A stretch of 64,000 bases of DNA from positions 16,086,743 through 16,150,742 of the forward strand of contig NC_134510.1 of NCBI RefSeq assembly GCF_027942865.1. Reading direction: 5' to 3'. The notes beneath the pieces were generated by a model, which worked only from the letters and a program-made list of their open reading frames with translations, was not told where the DNA came from and searched no databases. Below, in pieces: positions 26,101-39,015 of the stretch (within the stretch, counting starts at the first letter, position 1; each line of letters starts with the position of its first letter). The stretch is from Odontesthes bonariensis. Lineage: Eukaryota; Chordata; Actinopteri; Atheriniformes; Atherinopsidae. Position numbers and translations under genes: made by a program.

Positions 26101-28510
26101 AGCACTGATCCAAACATTCACAGGGTCCCCTCAGTGCATTTCTCTCTTCTGCTCCCCTTTTTCTCACAACCTGGATTCCAGCGATCAGTTGTCCAGGCAA
26201 CAGCGCTGGCTACTGTGCCGCCATGTGCAGAGTGCTGCCTGGTCAGGATGAAAGTGCCTGGAGGGGGTAATGCAAATCACCTTTTTGCACCCCATCAGAG
26301 ATTCCCATAGAAATCTAAGGCATAAGCCTGCCCCAAGGTGTTTCTCCCAGCACCTTTGTGTGTTATTAGCATTTCGGTGTGTAAGATCTCTGTCAATCAG
26401 TGAACAACTTAAATCAATTCGAGAGCTTATTTTTCTCTCACATAAAAAACCTTTTTTTGCTGATTGATATTTATCCTTAAAATACGATCTTATTCCAAGG
26501 CTGAAACCAGAAATGCCGAGCCTTACAAGTGAATATATTCAGTCAACATATTCGTGCTATTTAAACTTGCACAGAGTTGTGTGTAACAGCAGCTGAAATT
26601 GAATACAAAGAGCGCAGAAGCAACAACATCGACTTCACTGTCACTGAGGCATTAGCTCATAACCTTGGCTCCTCCATAATCTCTCCGGCAAACTTTATGT
26701 GAACTCAATGTGCATAATGCCTTCCTTCAGGAGTGAATGGCTTACAGAACAATGGCACAAAGCAGACATTTGAGGCAAACAAGTTGCCAAATAAATATAG
26801 CGTTTGGAAGTTTAGTTTTCATATATGATGACAACAATTATATAACATTCTTAGAGCTATTCTGTTGCAAGAGACACATGTACATGAGGTTAGTATGCAA
26901 GCATATATAGAAAACTGGAAGAATTAAGACTAAATACTCATGCATGATGATATCTTTTTTTAAATAAACAAAATGCTGCCAGATGCTGCTACAAAAAGTG
27001 TGTGCAATTTTCTGTTGATTCGGCAGAAAATCTCACTTATATATTGCGTTGTCAAGCAAATGCAAACATACACTTTTACTTTATTCACACTTTTCCCTTT
27101 TTATAAAATACAGATTTCAGTTTCAAACAAAATTATCAGCTGGAGTCTGTCCGGTCTCTATCGAAGCAGCATCAACCATAAAATGCGAGAGGTTCAGTGA
27201 GAAATGAAATGGTTCATTTCCCACTGTTTTTACTTTTTTTCTCTGTCAATTTCATTCCCAGCCATTTTTCTCTCTCCCTCTGTCGGCCTCTCCTCACACT
27301 GTATGTCTCTTTAAGGCACTCAGTTTGTTCATCTCAATCCTCTGCAACAGCACAGAGCGCTGCTTTTCGTTCTTAAACAAAAACAGATGCACGATGCCTC
27401 AGAGAAATTACAAAACCTTGAGAGCAAACACAGAGCATGTTCCATTTTCCACTCAGTGGTGGTTAGAGTCTCTCCAATAAAGTGACAAGAAGAAAGAAAA
27501 CCAAAATGTATCATACAGTAACGGCTAAAATTATACTTTGCATAATTTGGCAATTTTCTATTTCACAGCACTGCATTCACAGATGAGCACCAGAAGTGGT
27601 TCCATCTGTTTACATGCAGAACTACGTTTTGGAGCTTCTGCAAGACGGGAGTGAACATTTGGAATTTAGTGGAGTGTCTGCTGAACCTACAGTACACACA
27701 AATAAACAACACCCTTTAGGGTTTCCTCTCTATAGAGCGTAAACATTGCAGGGTTGCAAATGTGCCTCGTGTCACTTCGACATGAACCTGATGAATTCAA
27801 CTCCCTCTGCGTCTCATTTTGCTCATCTCAGCAAAATGTGATCTGACACCTGTGTGATGTTTCACTTTCTTCGCAAACTCCACTTACACACATTTAATTT
27901 GTGTCATTCTGTGAGTATTTTTTCCCAAACCAGCTCTGTCACTGAGTACCAGACTTGTAAATACTCATCCTGACCTTGAATAAACCATCAGCCCTGCGAG
28001 ATAATCCTGCAGCCTCTCAGAAGTGCAAAGAAACTGTGTAGAGAAATCCTCAGGGAGAGAGTGACTGTTGGAAAATTATCATTGACTTCTCTCTCTTATT
28101 TATTTTCATGACAATGGGTTGAGAGAAGGGGAAGGCAGAGAGAGAGCGTGGTGTGATGGCACTGCATCGTGGGGAGAGGCTTTGATCGTGACTGGCAGCA
28201 CAGAGACAACAGTAAAAGGAAAGGATGGCAGGCCCAGAGACAGGAGCTGCAATGGTAATAGTTGTCACATCGATGAGGCCACGCCAATAGAAGCTGGGAA
28301 CAGGGTCAGCCCCACGCGCTGTCTCCCAGTGTCTTAGCTCTGAGCTTTATTTTCTCTTTCACTTTCTCTGTCTTGGTCTTTTCATCCACTCCTCTGTTTC
28401 ACTTTGACTCTTCAGAATGAATGTTCCCAGATATTCTTTCAAAACTATTTATCCACCACTGTTTTTACAATTTTACTGCTCTTTTTTTTTTTTTTTGTTA
28501 ACATACACAT

Positions 28511-28600
28511 CCATAGTTGCTTCACAGCGAGAGGGTTCCTGGTTCGAGTCCTGGTTGGGGCTTTTCTGGGTGGAGTATGTTCTCCCTGTGTATTCTCACT
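28511..28600 (+). repeat. tRNA-like dispersed repeat fragment
   Basis: A B-box-like GGTTCGAGTCC (28541-28551) is followed by TGGAGTATGTTCTCCCTGTGT. That pairing is typical of a tRNA-derived dispersed repeat abundant in teleost genomes. No A box, cloverleaf or acceptor stem is present, so it is not a tRNA gene. Confidence 0.5.
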
Positions 28601-29450
28601 GAGACTTTTTGCTTTCAAAACTACAAGTGATCTCTTTAGTTCCCAAATAATTACAGCGTTTACAAAAGAAGCGGTGATGCAACATGGCGGAAAACATTCG
28701 TGACTCCCAATTTTGTTCTGGATGCTGGATGCATCAAAGTCTGAAACAATTATTGAAAATAAGATAAAGTAGCATGATTCTGTTTCAGTATTTGATATGT
28801 TGACAGTAATATTTTCAAATAGTTCAGATGATTCACATTTTGCTGTGTCTGTTGTTTGGTAACGAGGTCGTATTCTTGGTTTTATTTCAGTTTACAGTCA
28901 CTGTTTAAGTTCCGTTTTTGTTTGCAATTTTAGTTTTGGTCTTGTGTTTATAACCTAAATATTACTGAGTGGTATTACAATGTGACAATATTACAAAGTA
29001 TAAAGTATATTTTTATACTTTATAAAGTTTATATGAGGTTTCACAAATAAAACACTTTTTTACATCAACTTACAAAGTTTTAGACCTCCCAGCATTTCTA
29101 CTAAAGTTTGATCAAACTGACAAAGACTGAAAATACAAATATTTATGGTAATTTATTTTAGGTTTTGTGACAGTACAGAGACAGCCCTTTTAAAGATTGT
29201 AAATGATCTCAGGTGTAACAGGGACTCACAGAAGCTTTCAGTCCTGGTGTTGCTGGATCTTAGTGCAGCTTTTGATACAGTAGATCACCACATTTTATTA
29301 AACAGACTTAGAAGCCTGGTGGGTGTCTCTGGGACTGTTCTTAAATGGTTTTACTCCTATCTCACGGATCGACAGTTTTTTATAAGTATGGATACAGGCT
29401 CCTCAAGAATTCATAAAATCAAGTGTGGGGTTCCCCAAGGATCAATTTTA

Positions 29451-29758
29451 TAGCCTGATAAACCAGCCTAAATGGATTGGATGTCTAATTTAGTCTGGCT
29501 CCGATGAATGGATACAACGGAACATTGTTGATGAGCACAACCCGTTGTCTTTCAAACCGTGTCTGTGCCTATAGGCCAACGCTCTGACCCTCTGCCCCGC
29601 CCGCGTTGATTCAAAACACATCTCTGCGTTGTGATTGGTTTAGTTGCCATCTGCCAGATTCAGGGCAGTATTTTCAAAATGAAAAGTGGTTCGAAGCCAG
29701 ACCCAACCGCAGGCAAAACATTTTGCCGTCCAGCAGTTGGCGCTGGTTTTCCAGGCTA
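29451..29758. mobile_element. Non-autonomous DNA transposon nested in the LINE
   Basis: A 308-bp element with terminal inverted repeats: left TAGCCTGATAAACCAGC, right (reverse complement) TAGCCTGGAAAACCAGC. It is flanked on both sides by the exact 9-base duplication TCAATTTTA (29442-29450 and 29759-29767). The LINE reading frame is broken at the left junction and resumes in the same frame after the right copy, so the boundaries are firm. It has no coding capacity. The 9-base duplication suits superfamilies such as Mutator-like or Merlin; hAT normally gives 8. I leave the superfamily open. Confidence 0.88.
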
Positions 29759-30686
29759 TCAATTTTAGGCCCATTGCTTTTTAATCTGTACATGTTGCCA
29801 CTTGGGGATGTCGTCAGGAGACATGGCATTAGTTTTCACAGCTATGCTGATGATACACAGCTTTACTTTGCCGTGTCTCCTGATGACCTAGAACCAGTTA
29901 ACGTTCTTTTAAACTGTATTTTAGATATAAAGTCATGGATGGCAGAGAATTTCTTACAGCTCAACCAGGGCTCTGTGTTTTAATTATTGGTCCTGAAGAC
30001 AAGAGAGAGATAATTTTACCCAAACTACAAAATTTTAAATCTTCTCAACATGTAAAAAATCTGGGTGTTCTTTTTGACTCTGAGCTGGATTTTATCCAAC
30101 ATATTAGAAATGTAACAAAGACAGGATTTTAAAAATATTGCCAGAGTCCGCCCATTTCTCTCTCTTGCCAGCATGGAGGTGCTGATGCATGCTTTTATTT
30201 CTAGTAGAATAGATTATTGTAATGCCCTGCTTTCTGGTCTTCCCAAAAAAAGTATTCATACAATTAATACAGAATTCAGCTGCACGTGTGCTGACAAAGA
30301 CCAGAGGGCAGGAACACATTACACCAGTTTTAAAATCGCTGCATTGGCTCCCCGTGCATTTCAGGATTGTTTTTAAGGTTCTTTTCGTTGTTTATAAATG
30401 TCTTAATGGTCTTGGGCCTTCTTATCTATCTGATCTGCTTTTAAATTATGAGCCCTTGCGGACCCTGAGGTCCTCTGGTACCGGCCTTTTAGTTGTTCCT
30501 AAAGTTCGAACAAAAACTTATGGTGAGACGTCGTTCCACTATGGACCTCATTTGTGGAACAGCCTGCCAGAGAACCTCAGGGCTGCAGTCTGTAGAGAAT
30601 GTTGATGTTTTTAAAAAGAGGCTCAAGACCTACCTTTTTAGTTTAGCTTACAGCTGAATTTTATTTTATTTCATTTATTTATTTAT

Positions 30687-30690
<4 letters not shown>

Positions 30691-30724
<34 letters not shown>

Positions 30725-30792
30725 TTTTGTTTGTTTGTTTGTTTTGTTTTAGTTTACTTTTATCTATTCATCCATTATTTAAAATATCTATT

Positions 30793-30860
<68 letters not shown>
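30691..30860. repeat. (AT)n, (TTTG)n and (ATT)n microsatellites
   Basis: An (AT)n run at about 30691-30720 is followed by TTTG units and by about 20 ATT units at 30801-30860. All sit in the 3' non-coding part of the L2-like LINE and probably expanded after insertion. Confidence 0.92.
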
Positions 30861-30861
<1 letters not shown>

Positions 30862-31397
30862 TTATTATATATATTTTTAAAATAATTTTATTATATACTT
30901 ATTTTACACTTATTTATCCAGTGTTTTTCCTCATGGGGATCTTCCACACCGGGGACTATGCCCACTCGGTCTGTGGGGTCATTACTGTGGGGATCGCCCT
31001 GGTTCGGGGTGGCTGGGGGATCCTGCACTGCAGCCCTGGCTGTGGTGTGGATGCCGGCCTGCCCTGATCTGAGCGGTTCCCCGTGGTGGCGGGCTCTGTG
31101 GTCATTGGTGGGCTGGCTCCAGGTGTGGACAGATCCCCAAGATACCGTTTCCTCACTTCAGCGTCAAGCCAGATTTTAATGTTGATTTTAATGTTGATTG
31201 TTGTTGATATTGATGTTGCTCATGTTGGGGGTGGTGGGGGGTAGTATGTGTGCAGTGTGGTTGTCGGTGTGATGTTGTGTGTGAGTTTATGCATGAATTG
31301 ATTTGATTACTGATTTTATTATGTAAAGCACTTTGTGCTGCTTTTTTAGTATGAAAGGTGCTATATAAATAAAGTTTGATTTGATTTGATTTGATTT

Positions 31398-34300
31398 CTG
31401 TTAGTTTTCTTTAAAAAAAAAAATCTTTAAAAGTTCTTTTTTTATTTTATTTTGCTCAGCTAAAATGTCTTTCACACCATCTCATGAACCTTTAAATGCC
31501 AGACTTGTATCACTGATACAGCCTGAACATTTTGTATAATGTTACAGCTGGCTTTATAAAATGATCTAAAAACTTCACATCAGTTTAACTCTGTTTATTT
31601 AAATGGCACCAGTTCACAACAAAAAGTCACCCCAGGGCGCTTTACAGAGAAAGTAATGTTAAATTTAAGTGCAGTTACTGTAAATCTAATGACGTTTATA
31701 CCAATTCATTAAGAAGTCTTTCATTACGACAGTGTTCACCTGTGCAGCCTTTTTTTCTCTCTCTGCATTCCCCTAAACCAATGTAGCACCAGGCAGGTGG
31801 CAGTCTTTGTGGGGCGACATCAAGGAGTCCAATCTCTGTGCAGCTCACTGCTCCACTGAGCTCCAGAGGAGCTTAGAAAGAAAGAAAACAGTGCTAATCA
31901 TTCCCTCACCCTTCCACTTCCTGTCTGCTCCTTCTTACCTCGTTCCGCCCTTAAAATAAGTCAAAGAAAGCTACCCTGCATACTAATATGTTGTTACTTA
32001 CTCTTAATTGAACTTGAGTATTCTTAATGTGCCATCATTCAAATGCTTTGTCTGTGCGCTCTCAGCTGCTTAGTCCCAATTGCTCTCTGTGAAGCATTTA
32101 TGTCAACCTCCTCCACTGCACTGCTATTCAGCTTTTGGTGGAGAGGAGGAAGGGCTCCGTGGCAGATTTGTAACATGCAGGCATGGAGGAAAAGGACGCT
32201 GACTCTTAATACAACAGAGGGAACAAAAGCCTTTACTTGGTGCAAAGTGAGAAAGGGAGCTATGAGAAAGGGAGCAAGAATTAAAAAAGTTAGACTGGAT
32301 GGTGCTGGGTGACATCAATAGCATCCCAAGCAGGGCCACAAATTACATGGGCAAGAAGCAACGCAGCAAGGGATTCGACAGCTGGGACCCCTTGTGCAAT
32401 GCCACCAGGGGATTAACAGGGTTTCAGGATCTGACACAGACGGGATGAGCGTCATGGGCAGAATAAAGAGCAATGCAGGGATTAGAGAGCTTCAAGACAC
32501 TCCACCAACACTCGTGAAGGGCTTAAAGGGCTATAGATATTATTAATGAGCGGACAGACAGACAGTCTGAGAAGAAGAAAAAGAGAAAGGCTGGGGGTCA
32601 TCTTTTTTATTATATTCAGCCTGATCCCTCCTACTTTGTCACTCAGATGTTTAATGATCAGGTGTTCCGCGCACATACATTAAAAGTCAATGAGAGGCAG
32701 GCCAAAGAAGCAAACTGCTCATGTGTTGATCACTGAACACAACACAAAGCACAGCAGACAGAGATGGCCAGCATCTGAGCAATGCACTGTATGTTCAATT
32801 CATGCCACCCTCTGAAGATTAGGCCTGAATTATTCATCTGAAAGTCGCGGTGAAAATGCCAAACGCACATTTGAATATTTGTACGCTTCTGTACGGATAC
32901 ACTGGAGAAAACAAGATAGTATTCATTGTGGCATGCATGTGGGTGTGCTGCTGGTATATGTGTTCGGTATCAAATTCTGCATTCAGATGCTGGATATGCA
33001 TGGGATGAATAGTGGGCGCACGTGGCTGTGTCTTGTTTTACAAGGAGGAAATTGTTGAGATTTCTCTCTCAAAGAGCTTGTTCCTTCAGGTGGTAACAGC
33101 GCCACCAGATTGTCTGCAAAACCACTACAGGGATTCAACATTGAGATAACCTGTGCTCTGGTAACTCACAACACAACAAAGATGAGACAAACCTATTTTG
33201 CTATCATTTTGGAGAATGCCAAGACAGTTATAAGTTTCAGAGTATCAACTCTCAGTTAACTCCAGTGTGTAACTCCAGTGTAACTCCAGTGTGTAACTCC
33301 AGTGTAACTCCAGTGTAACTCCAAAATACCAGTGTGCAGCTTTTTCCATGTTAACGCCGCCACTTCTAAGCCATATGAGACATCCTCTACAGGAAGGCAC
33401 AGGGAGATAAGTCTGGCTGATGTTTAGGAACATGGAGTTATCAACTTCCTCATCCTCCTGCTCAGAGCTCCCGAATGCAGTCTTTATCACGAGACAGTTC
33501 AGTACTTATCACTGGTTTGCTGCCAAAACAAAATCAAGTGCATAACTAGATTTACCTAAGGGGTGAAGAATGCACTTTGATAAACTTCAGCTGAAGTTCA
33601 ATGGCAGCATATTTTCGTCCCCATTTAGGCCTTGGTTATCTCCTTTACTGAAAATGAGACTTTAAAATGAAAGCCTTTACACATTCCATGAATTTTGAAG
33701 TGAACAAAGCTGTTTGAAAGTTATGAACATGATGCGAGTGACGCTCCGTACGTAAGCCAAGAGAGCCCATGCTTAAAAATCATTTTTAATGTCATCATCT
33801 TGAAATCACCCTAAGAAGTCATTCATATCATAATCTCAACAAAGCAAAGTGATAAAGGGTTCATTATCTCGTTATCATTTATAGAAAAACGGGTTAATGT
33901 CGTTTATTAGTTCGGCAGAGTAAAGTTTGTTTTCCCTGCAGCTCCTGAAGGAGTTGGTTGAATTCTTATCTATGCCTGCAGACGTCACTGTTAAGAGCAA
34001 ACATTTACTGAACTCAATGCAGCTAACAGAATTACGCACACATGCCTTGACTAAATGTAATAGATCCTCTCAAACGTTCATGATAGTGATCACGAATTAT
34101 GAAATTTGGTTTTAAAGTAGGAACCACTCATTTTTGAGCTCACTGTGATCAAACTATAATCTCAAGAAACCAAAGTTGGTTTTCTCACAATTACAAGTAC
34201 TGTATGTTTTTAACCTCAAAAAGACGAAAGGCCGATTTCTCAAGATAAACTTGTTAGCGTGTGAAAACAACAAAAACAAAAAAAATCAACTCGTTATCCA

Positions 34301-37300
34301 GGAGATAATGGCATGAAAATGAATGATTGCAGGCAAGGTTGCTCTAAACTTCCATAACTCTATCTCATACTTTACGAAGTTCCTGCCAAACAAAAATACT
34401 GTGTTGTGGTGTATGCTTAGGGGGAAGCTGCCAGATCTTTCAATGATATCTGCACCAGACACAGACTACTGCATATGCAACCGCATTAGAGCAGTTACAC
34501 TATGCAGCAGCATTCCCAAAGCAGACAACAAGACAGAAACAGACAAAAAGTGTTTTAAAAAACTGTGTAATGAAAAAAAAGCAGAAAGAAATAAGCTGTT
34601 ATATGATACAGTTTGTTTCCATACTGTTAAATTCTTTCTTTTACAGAGCTGATGTGCGGCACATGTTGCTGGTTGTTCTGAAGTTGCATTGTTTCACTTG
34701 CTCATGAAGCTGCGTTATGTTATGCTCGTGTGTTGTTAATTGTGAGACTGAAGCATGTGTCACTGATTGCTAATATGATTACGCTGACCTGCGTATGATA
34801 ATGGTGAGATACAAATAATACAACAACAGACAAAAGGAAGGCTGGCTGTACACTGAACAGCAAGCTTAATATCTGCCGCATTCCAATGATAAGAATGGTA
34901 TAAAGGATTGTGAACTACTTCATTAATCTGTAGGAACTAAACTTTGAAAATGTTCTTGTGACGTCTGAGGTTGCACAACACTGGGGTGCAGTACTGCTGC
35001 ACTGAGATAGAAGTATCTGTATGTGTGACAACAGTTTAGAGCCTAAATGTAGAAAAATGCAATTCTTTATTCCATGCACTACTCCTACTCACAGAGACAG
35101 TCAGCATGGCAAACAACACAGGCAAGAGTAAAAACAGGGCAAAGTCTATGGATAAGTCCGAAAGTGATCTGGCAGAGTGGACAAAACGCTGATTGAACAA
35201 AGGTATTGAGGGAAAACTGGTATGAAATTAAACAAGCGATCAAAGAAAAGTGTATGTAAAAGTGCACGAGACCAAAACATTTAGAAATGAAACAGGAAGC
35301 TGCCAACAAAACCCAAACCACAGCAGTGAACAAACATGATGTAATTATTTTTGCTTGCTTGTGTTGTTTTTCTATAATTGTGGAGTCTGAACACAGGGAG
35401 CCCACTGTATTTGTGGGGTCTGATAGCTTTCTGGAGACCAAAATGGTGGATCCCATGGGTTTTTTTTCATGGTCAAAACTTGACGTTAAGGTTTGGCAGT
35501 AAGTTGTTATGGTTCAGATTGTAGTAAAAAAGGTGCTTGGTAATGTATTATATCAATGTTGGGACCTGATGAAAACCAAAAAACAAGAACACGTGTCTGT
35601 GTTTCATTCCATTAGAGATAGCTACACGGGGTCATTGATTTTGTCAGGTCTGAGGATAAACATAACATAAACATGCTGTGAGGAAGGAAAGAAGCATTTT
35701 TTCGGTGTTGCCCTGCGTGTGTATGTCTCTATACGACTCGCACTCAAGTTGTTTTGGAGAAGAGGCATTTGTTGCAAAGGCATCCCTGCTTCCTACTGTG
35801 AGAAAACCCATAACCCACTCAGGTACAACTGTGTCTGAAATACCACACCTTGTGGCTGTGTATTGTATCCCACCATTGTCCTGAGAGATCCCCTGAGCTT
35901 CTCAAGGATATGTGAGTGTATATCTTGCCTGTGAATGAACAAAGACATTTGTGAGCCGGTATATGCATGAAGAATGAAGAATTTAAAACAACATGTGCAG
36001 TTGTGTAAAGTCTCTCAAATTGATGTCACGCAGAGGAGCCTTGTTACAATTATTTGCTTCTGTGCTCTTGTCAAAGGTGCACTGGATGTACCTGCATTCA
36101 CTGTGACAGGTGCATAGAAGAATTAAATTTACAAGAAGAAACTCTCACAGCAAAAAAACTGCAATAACCAAAAAAAAAAAAATCCAGTTTCTTGTAATCA
36201 CTATGATGATGTACGAGGCAAAATCCCAGAAAGGTTTTGATATTGAAAGTCATAATAACAAGCTGTAGTAATTCTAACTCAGCTTAATTGCTTCTTTGGT
36301 GTCAACACAATTTGTTAAAAATGGAACCAGGGGCTTTGTTGAAAAATAAATCTCAAAGGCTGACCTTAAAGGGGAAGCATTAGAGTCTCTTCAGAGCAAA
36401 CACTCAGGCTTGGGAAGGCAATGGAGTAGTCATTACTGCCTCCCATTTTCATATTGAGATTTTAATCATCAGCAATAGTATTTCTGATTGATTCGTGTGT
36501 GTGGTGGTGTGTGTGTGTATGTGTGTGTGGGGGTATCTGTGCACATGGGGGGTTGTAATACATCTTTGTAATTAGTCTCATAATTATAAGGCAATAAACT
36601 TCGGTACACATGGGATATCCATCTCTTGGATGCTGCAATTACCCTGCTGAAATGTGTTACTGTGACAAATCTCGAAGAGGCAAAAAGCAGCTCTGCACTG
36701 TTAAAACAACACACTGAACACTGACTTTGTTCAGTTTGGGGTGTACAAATGTGTGTGGGGTGCATAAATATGTCAACACAAGGTGTTTTCATCGTTTATA
36801 TATGCTGCTTCCTGAAATGAACATGGTGTTGGTTTATCCTGATTTAAATTACCTTTGTGTTGCATGTTCATTTGCTATAGCCTTTTTTTCAAATACTGTC
36901 TAAACCCCACATCTTCAAATGCTGACGCTCCGGCAACTCGTCCTTGAGTTCCTGACAATCTGGTGGAAGTGGTAATATCAGACACAACCACAGAGTGAGT
37001 CTAAATTGGCTTTTCCTCTATTAGCTCCAACAGTGCCTCATTATCAGAAGCCAAGATCTAGCCTGCAGGGCCAGACCTCTGCTACTCTGCCACCTACTAG
37101 TTAGCTCACACACAGTCATGCACTGACCACACAGGTATGTACAAGCACGTAGTGTTGTTCTCACTGTCTCGCTCCCTCGGAAACAACTGCTCCCATTTCC
37201 ATGTCTTTGATTTAACCAGCAGGTTGTTCAGGTCACCACTGAGCACATCTGCTTCCATAGCAGACACCCACGAAGGATGATGGGATGCTTATCAGATGGA

Positions 37301-37399
37301 GGGGAAATAGGAAGTCACTGTTCTTTCTATTGGTGAGCAGCTTTGCAAAGCAGATTTGGTTAGGTTTTGTCAGGACAATATGAGGGGGGAAATGCCAAA
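31398..37399. other. Intergenic interval
   Basis: No supported gene. A short segment at about 31600-31660 (GGCACCAGTTCACAACA, then CAGGGCGCTTTACAGAG) looks like a fish dispersed-repeat end. A small minisatellite lies at 33.26 kb and a GT-rich patch near 36.5 kb. The open frames are short and unconvincing. Confidence 0.4.
33257..33323. repeat. Short minisatellite, 11/13-bp units
   Basis: Five to six units of TAACTCCAGTG, alternating with a TAACTCCAGTGTG variant. A frame across it on the minus strand yields an artificial LHWSYTLE peptide repeat. Confidence 0.9.
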
Positions 37400-37698
37400 C
37401 AAGTCTTTCAGTATAAAGAGCAGTGATTTAGTTGATTAAAAATGAATATGGGTCACGAGTGCACACACATGCATACACATACACTGGTAGAGCAGTGAAA
37501 CATCAATAAATTATCAACCACTCATACACATGCTTGGGGCATGTAAATTAACCCTGAGGAAAGGTTATGCCATAACACAGGCGTCATGCCTGAAAGTCAT
37601 ACTCTTGTATACTAATGGATCTTTGATTAATTCCTAAATATGTTTTATTTTTTATTAAAGTGTAACATGCTGATTAACCACCCCACTGACAAAGAATG
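37400..37698 (+). repeat. Left arm of widely spaced inverted repeat
   Basis: About 298 bases that recur in reverse orientation at 41973-42271. My hand alignment shows about 15 mismatches and no gaps, roughly 95% identity. Weaker similarity continues outward for about 20 bases with a small gap (to ATGAGGG at 37380). No reading frame is shared. It is either a dispersed repeat inserted twice in opposite directions or the terminal repeat of a larger element. Confidence 0.9.
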
Positions 37699-38330
37699 TC
37701 GGGACCTTCAGACCACATAATGAGGCTTATGGGTGTTAGCAGAACCGAGGATTAGGAACAAAAAGGAGAACCAGTGAAGAACTGAGCTGATGTGCTGGTG
37801 ACTTAAAAAAAACAACTTACTGACCAACTTACCAACTTACCAACTAAGCAGAGCCATTTAGCTTAAATAAATCCTCATTCCAACTTAAAAAAATAATGTG
37901 TTAGTGTGGACAATGCCTGATACCTGCTACCTTTGAACGTAGCATGTGCATTAGGTTAGCATGAGTTGCCATAAAAATGTGGAAATGTGAAAACTTGCCC
38001 AAGTTTGTCACGTTTAAAAAAAAAACTTATGCTTTCAGTTTTATTCTAAGCAAAATGCAGCCTCTCGCCTAATTTAGGTCGACTAAACTAAATTAAAGAC
38101 CCTTTCCCACAAGTGAAAAAAAAAAAATACTAACATCTGCTAAGTTCTGGCTTTTGAGTATAATGTGAAAGTGTTTTGACATTCAGTCCCATGTTAAGTG
38201 ACTCTACTCTAGTTGGGGTATTAGTCAGCTACAGCTCCAATCAGCATTAAAGGGATTACAACACTCTGGTGCACACGCTAATTTTCGTAAGGGTGCTGCA
38301 CTCAAGAGTTGGGTCCGGCTCATTGTTTCT

Positions 38331-38913
38331 TTAAAGGGATACGCCACCCCCAGGCCAAATTTAGTGTATCCCGCATTCCCGAGACATAAATAAGTGTGTG
38401 GGAGCGTTTTCCTGGCGACCCAGGCATTGTCCGAATCTCACAGCACTGACCACTGCTTGGTTTCGCGTAATACCTCCATGCTTGCGTCGCCGATCGAAAT
38501 ATTTCTCCGCTCAACCTCTGTTTCGAACACAGATGGGACAGTGGGGGTGGGGATTCCCAATAACGTAGCGGGGAGTGTGCGTCGGCTGTGTTGTCCGCAC
38601 CAGAAACTAGTTCCCAAACCGACATGAGCAAACCAAGCCTTCCGTGTTGATTTACACAGTCATTTGCACTCGATGTGAAAGTACACCACTCACACAGTAA
38701 TTAGAAGGTAAATCAAGTAGATTAATTCACGTTGGGCGAAATATTTCGATTGGCGACGCTAGCATGGAGGTATTACGCGAAACCAAGCAGTGGTCAGTGC
38801 TGTGAGATTCGGACAATGCCTGGGTCGCCAGGAAAACGCTCCCACACACTTATTTATGTCTCGGGAATGCGGGGATACACTTAATTTGGCCTGGGGGTGG
38901 CATATCCCTTTAA
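38331..38913. mobile_element. Fold-back DNA transposon, TTAA-flanked
   Basis: Two arms of about 184 bases (38331-38514 and 38731-38913) are near-perfect reverse complements around a ~216-base loop. Both ends read TTAAAGGGATA(C/T)GCCACC, with TTAA at each outer edge (38331-38334 and 38910-38913), as expected for a TTAA-target element such as piggyBac or Kolobok derivatives. It has no transposase. Few arm differences suggest it is fairly young. Confidence 0.88.
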
Positions 38914-38934
38914 AGAAGCACACATTTACTGTAA

Positions 38935-39015
38935 CTGTAACTTAATTTCGTTGTCTAATGTATATTTTTTATACTATTTGTGCAATGACAATAAAACTGA
39001 ACTGAACTGAACATT
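38935..39015 (+). repeat. LINE/SINE-type 3' tail with (CTGAA)n
   Basis: The segment TTTCGTTGTCTAATG, then TTTGTGCAATGACAATAAA, ends in repeated CTGAA. It matches the form of fish LINE 3' tails, so this is a 5'-truncated stub. It lies just outside the fold-back element. Confidence 0.55.

Larger units (their letters stand above)
18591..29160. other. Intergenic interval, mostly unannotated
   Basis: No recognisable exons. It contains an (ATA)n tract with a LINE/SINE-type 3' tail at 20.3 kb, a possible solo LTR near 22.8-23.1 kb and a tRNA-like dispersed-repeat fragment at 28.5 kb, all listed separately. The rest is AT-rich and shows no structure I can support. Confidence 0.45.
29161..31397 (+). 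mobile_element. L2-clade-like LINE, 5'-truncated and frameshifted
   Basis: A 5'-truncated non-LTR retrotransposon in the plus orientation. Reverse-transcriptase motifs appear in order: STETALLKIVNDL, LVLLDLSAAFDTVDHHIL, KCGVPQGSIL (to 29450), then after an inserted element LGPLLFNLYMLPLGDVV, the catalytic SYADDTQLYF (about 29840-29870), VKNLGVLFDSELDF and a C-terminal LWNSLPENLRAAV (about 30555-30595). Frame breaks occur near 29975, 30130 and 30595, so the copy is dead. The 3' UTR carries AT, TTTG and ATT microsatellites and ends with AAAGCACTTTGTGCTG, GTGCTATATAAATAAAG and a (TTGAT)n tail, typical of fish L2/CR1-like elements. A 308-bp DNA transposon interrupts it at 29451. Confidence 0.9.

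Noticed and set aside
28520-28600. tRNA gene
   Set aside because: Only a B-box-like motif; no A box, stems or anticodon loop. It is a dispersed repeat.
29145-30605. A functional reverse transcriptase gene
   Set aside because: Several frameshifts, a nested transposon and 5' truncation show that it is a dead LINE copy.
33245-33330. CRISPR-like array
   Set aside because: A contiguous tandem minisatellite with no spacers, in a vertebrate genome.
34323-34652. 109-codon plus-strand open frame
   Set aside because: AT-rich DNA, no known motif, no neighbouring exon signals.
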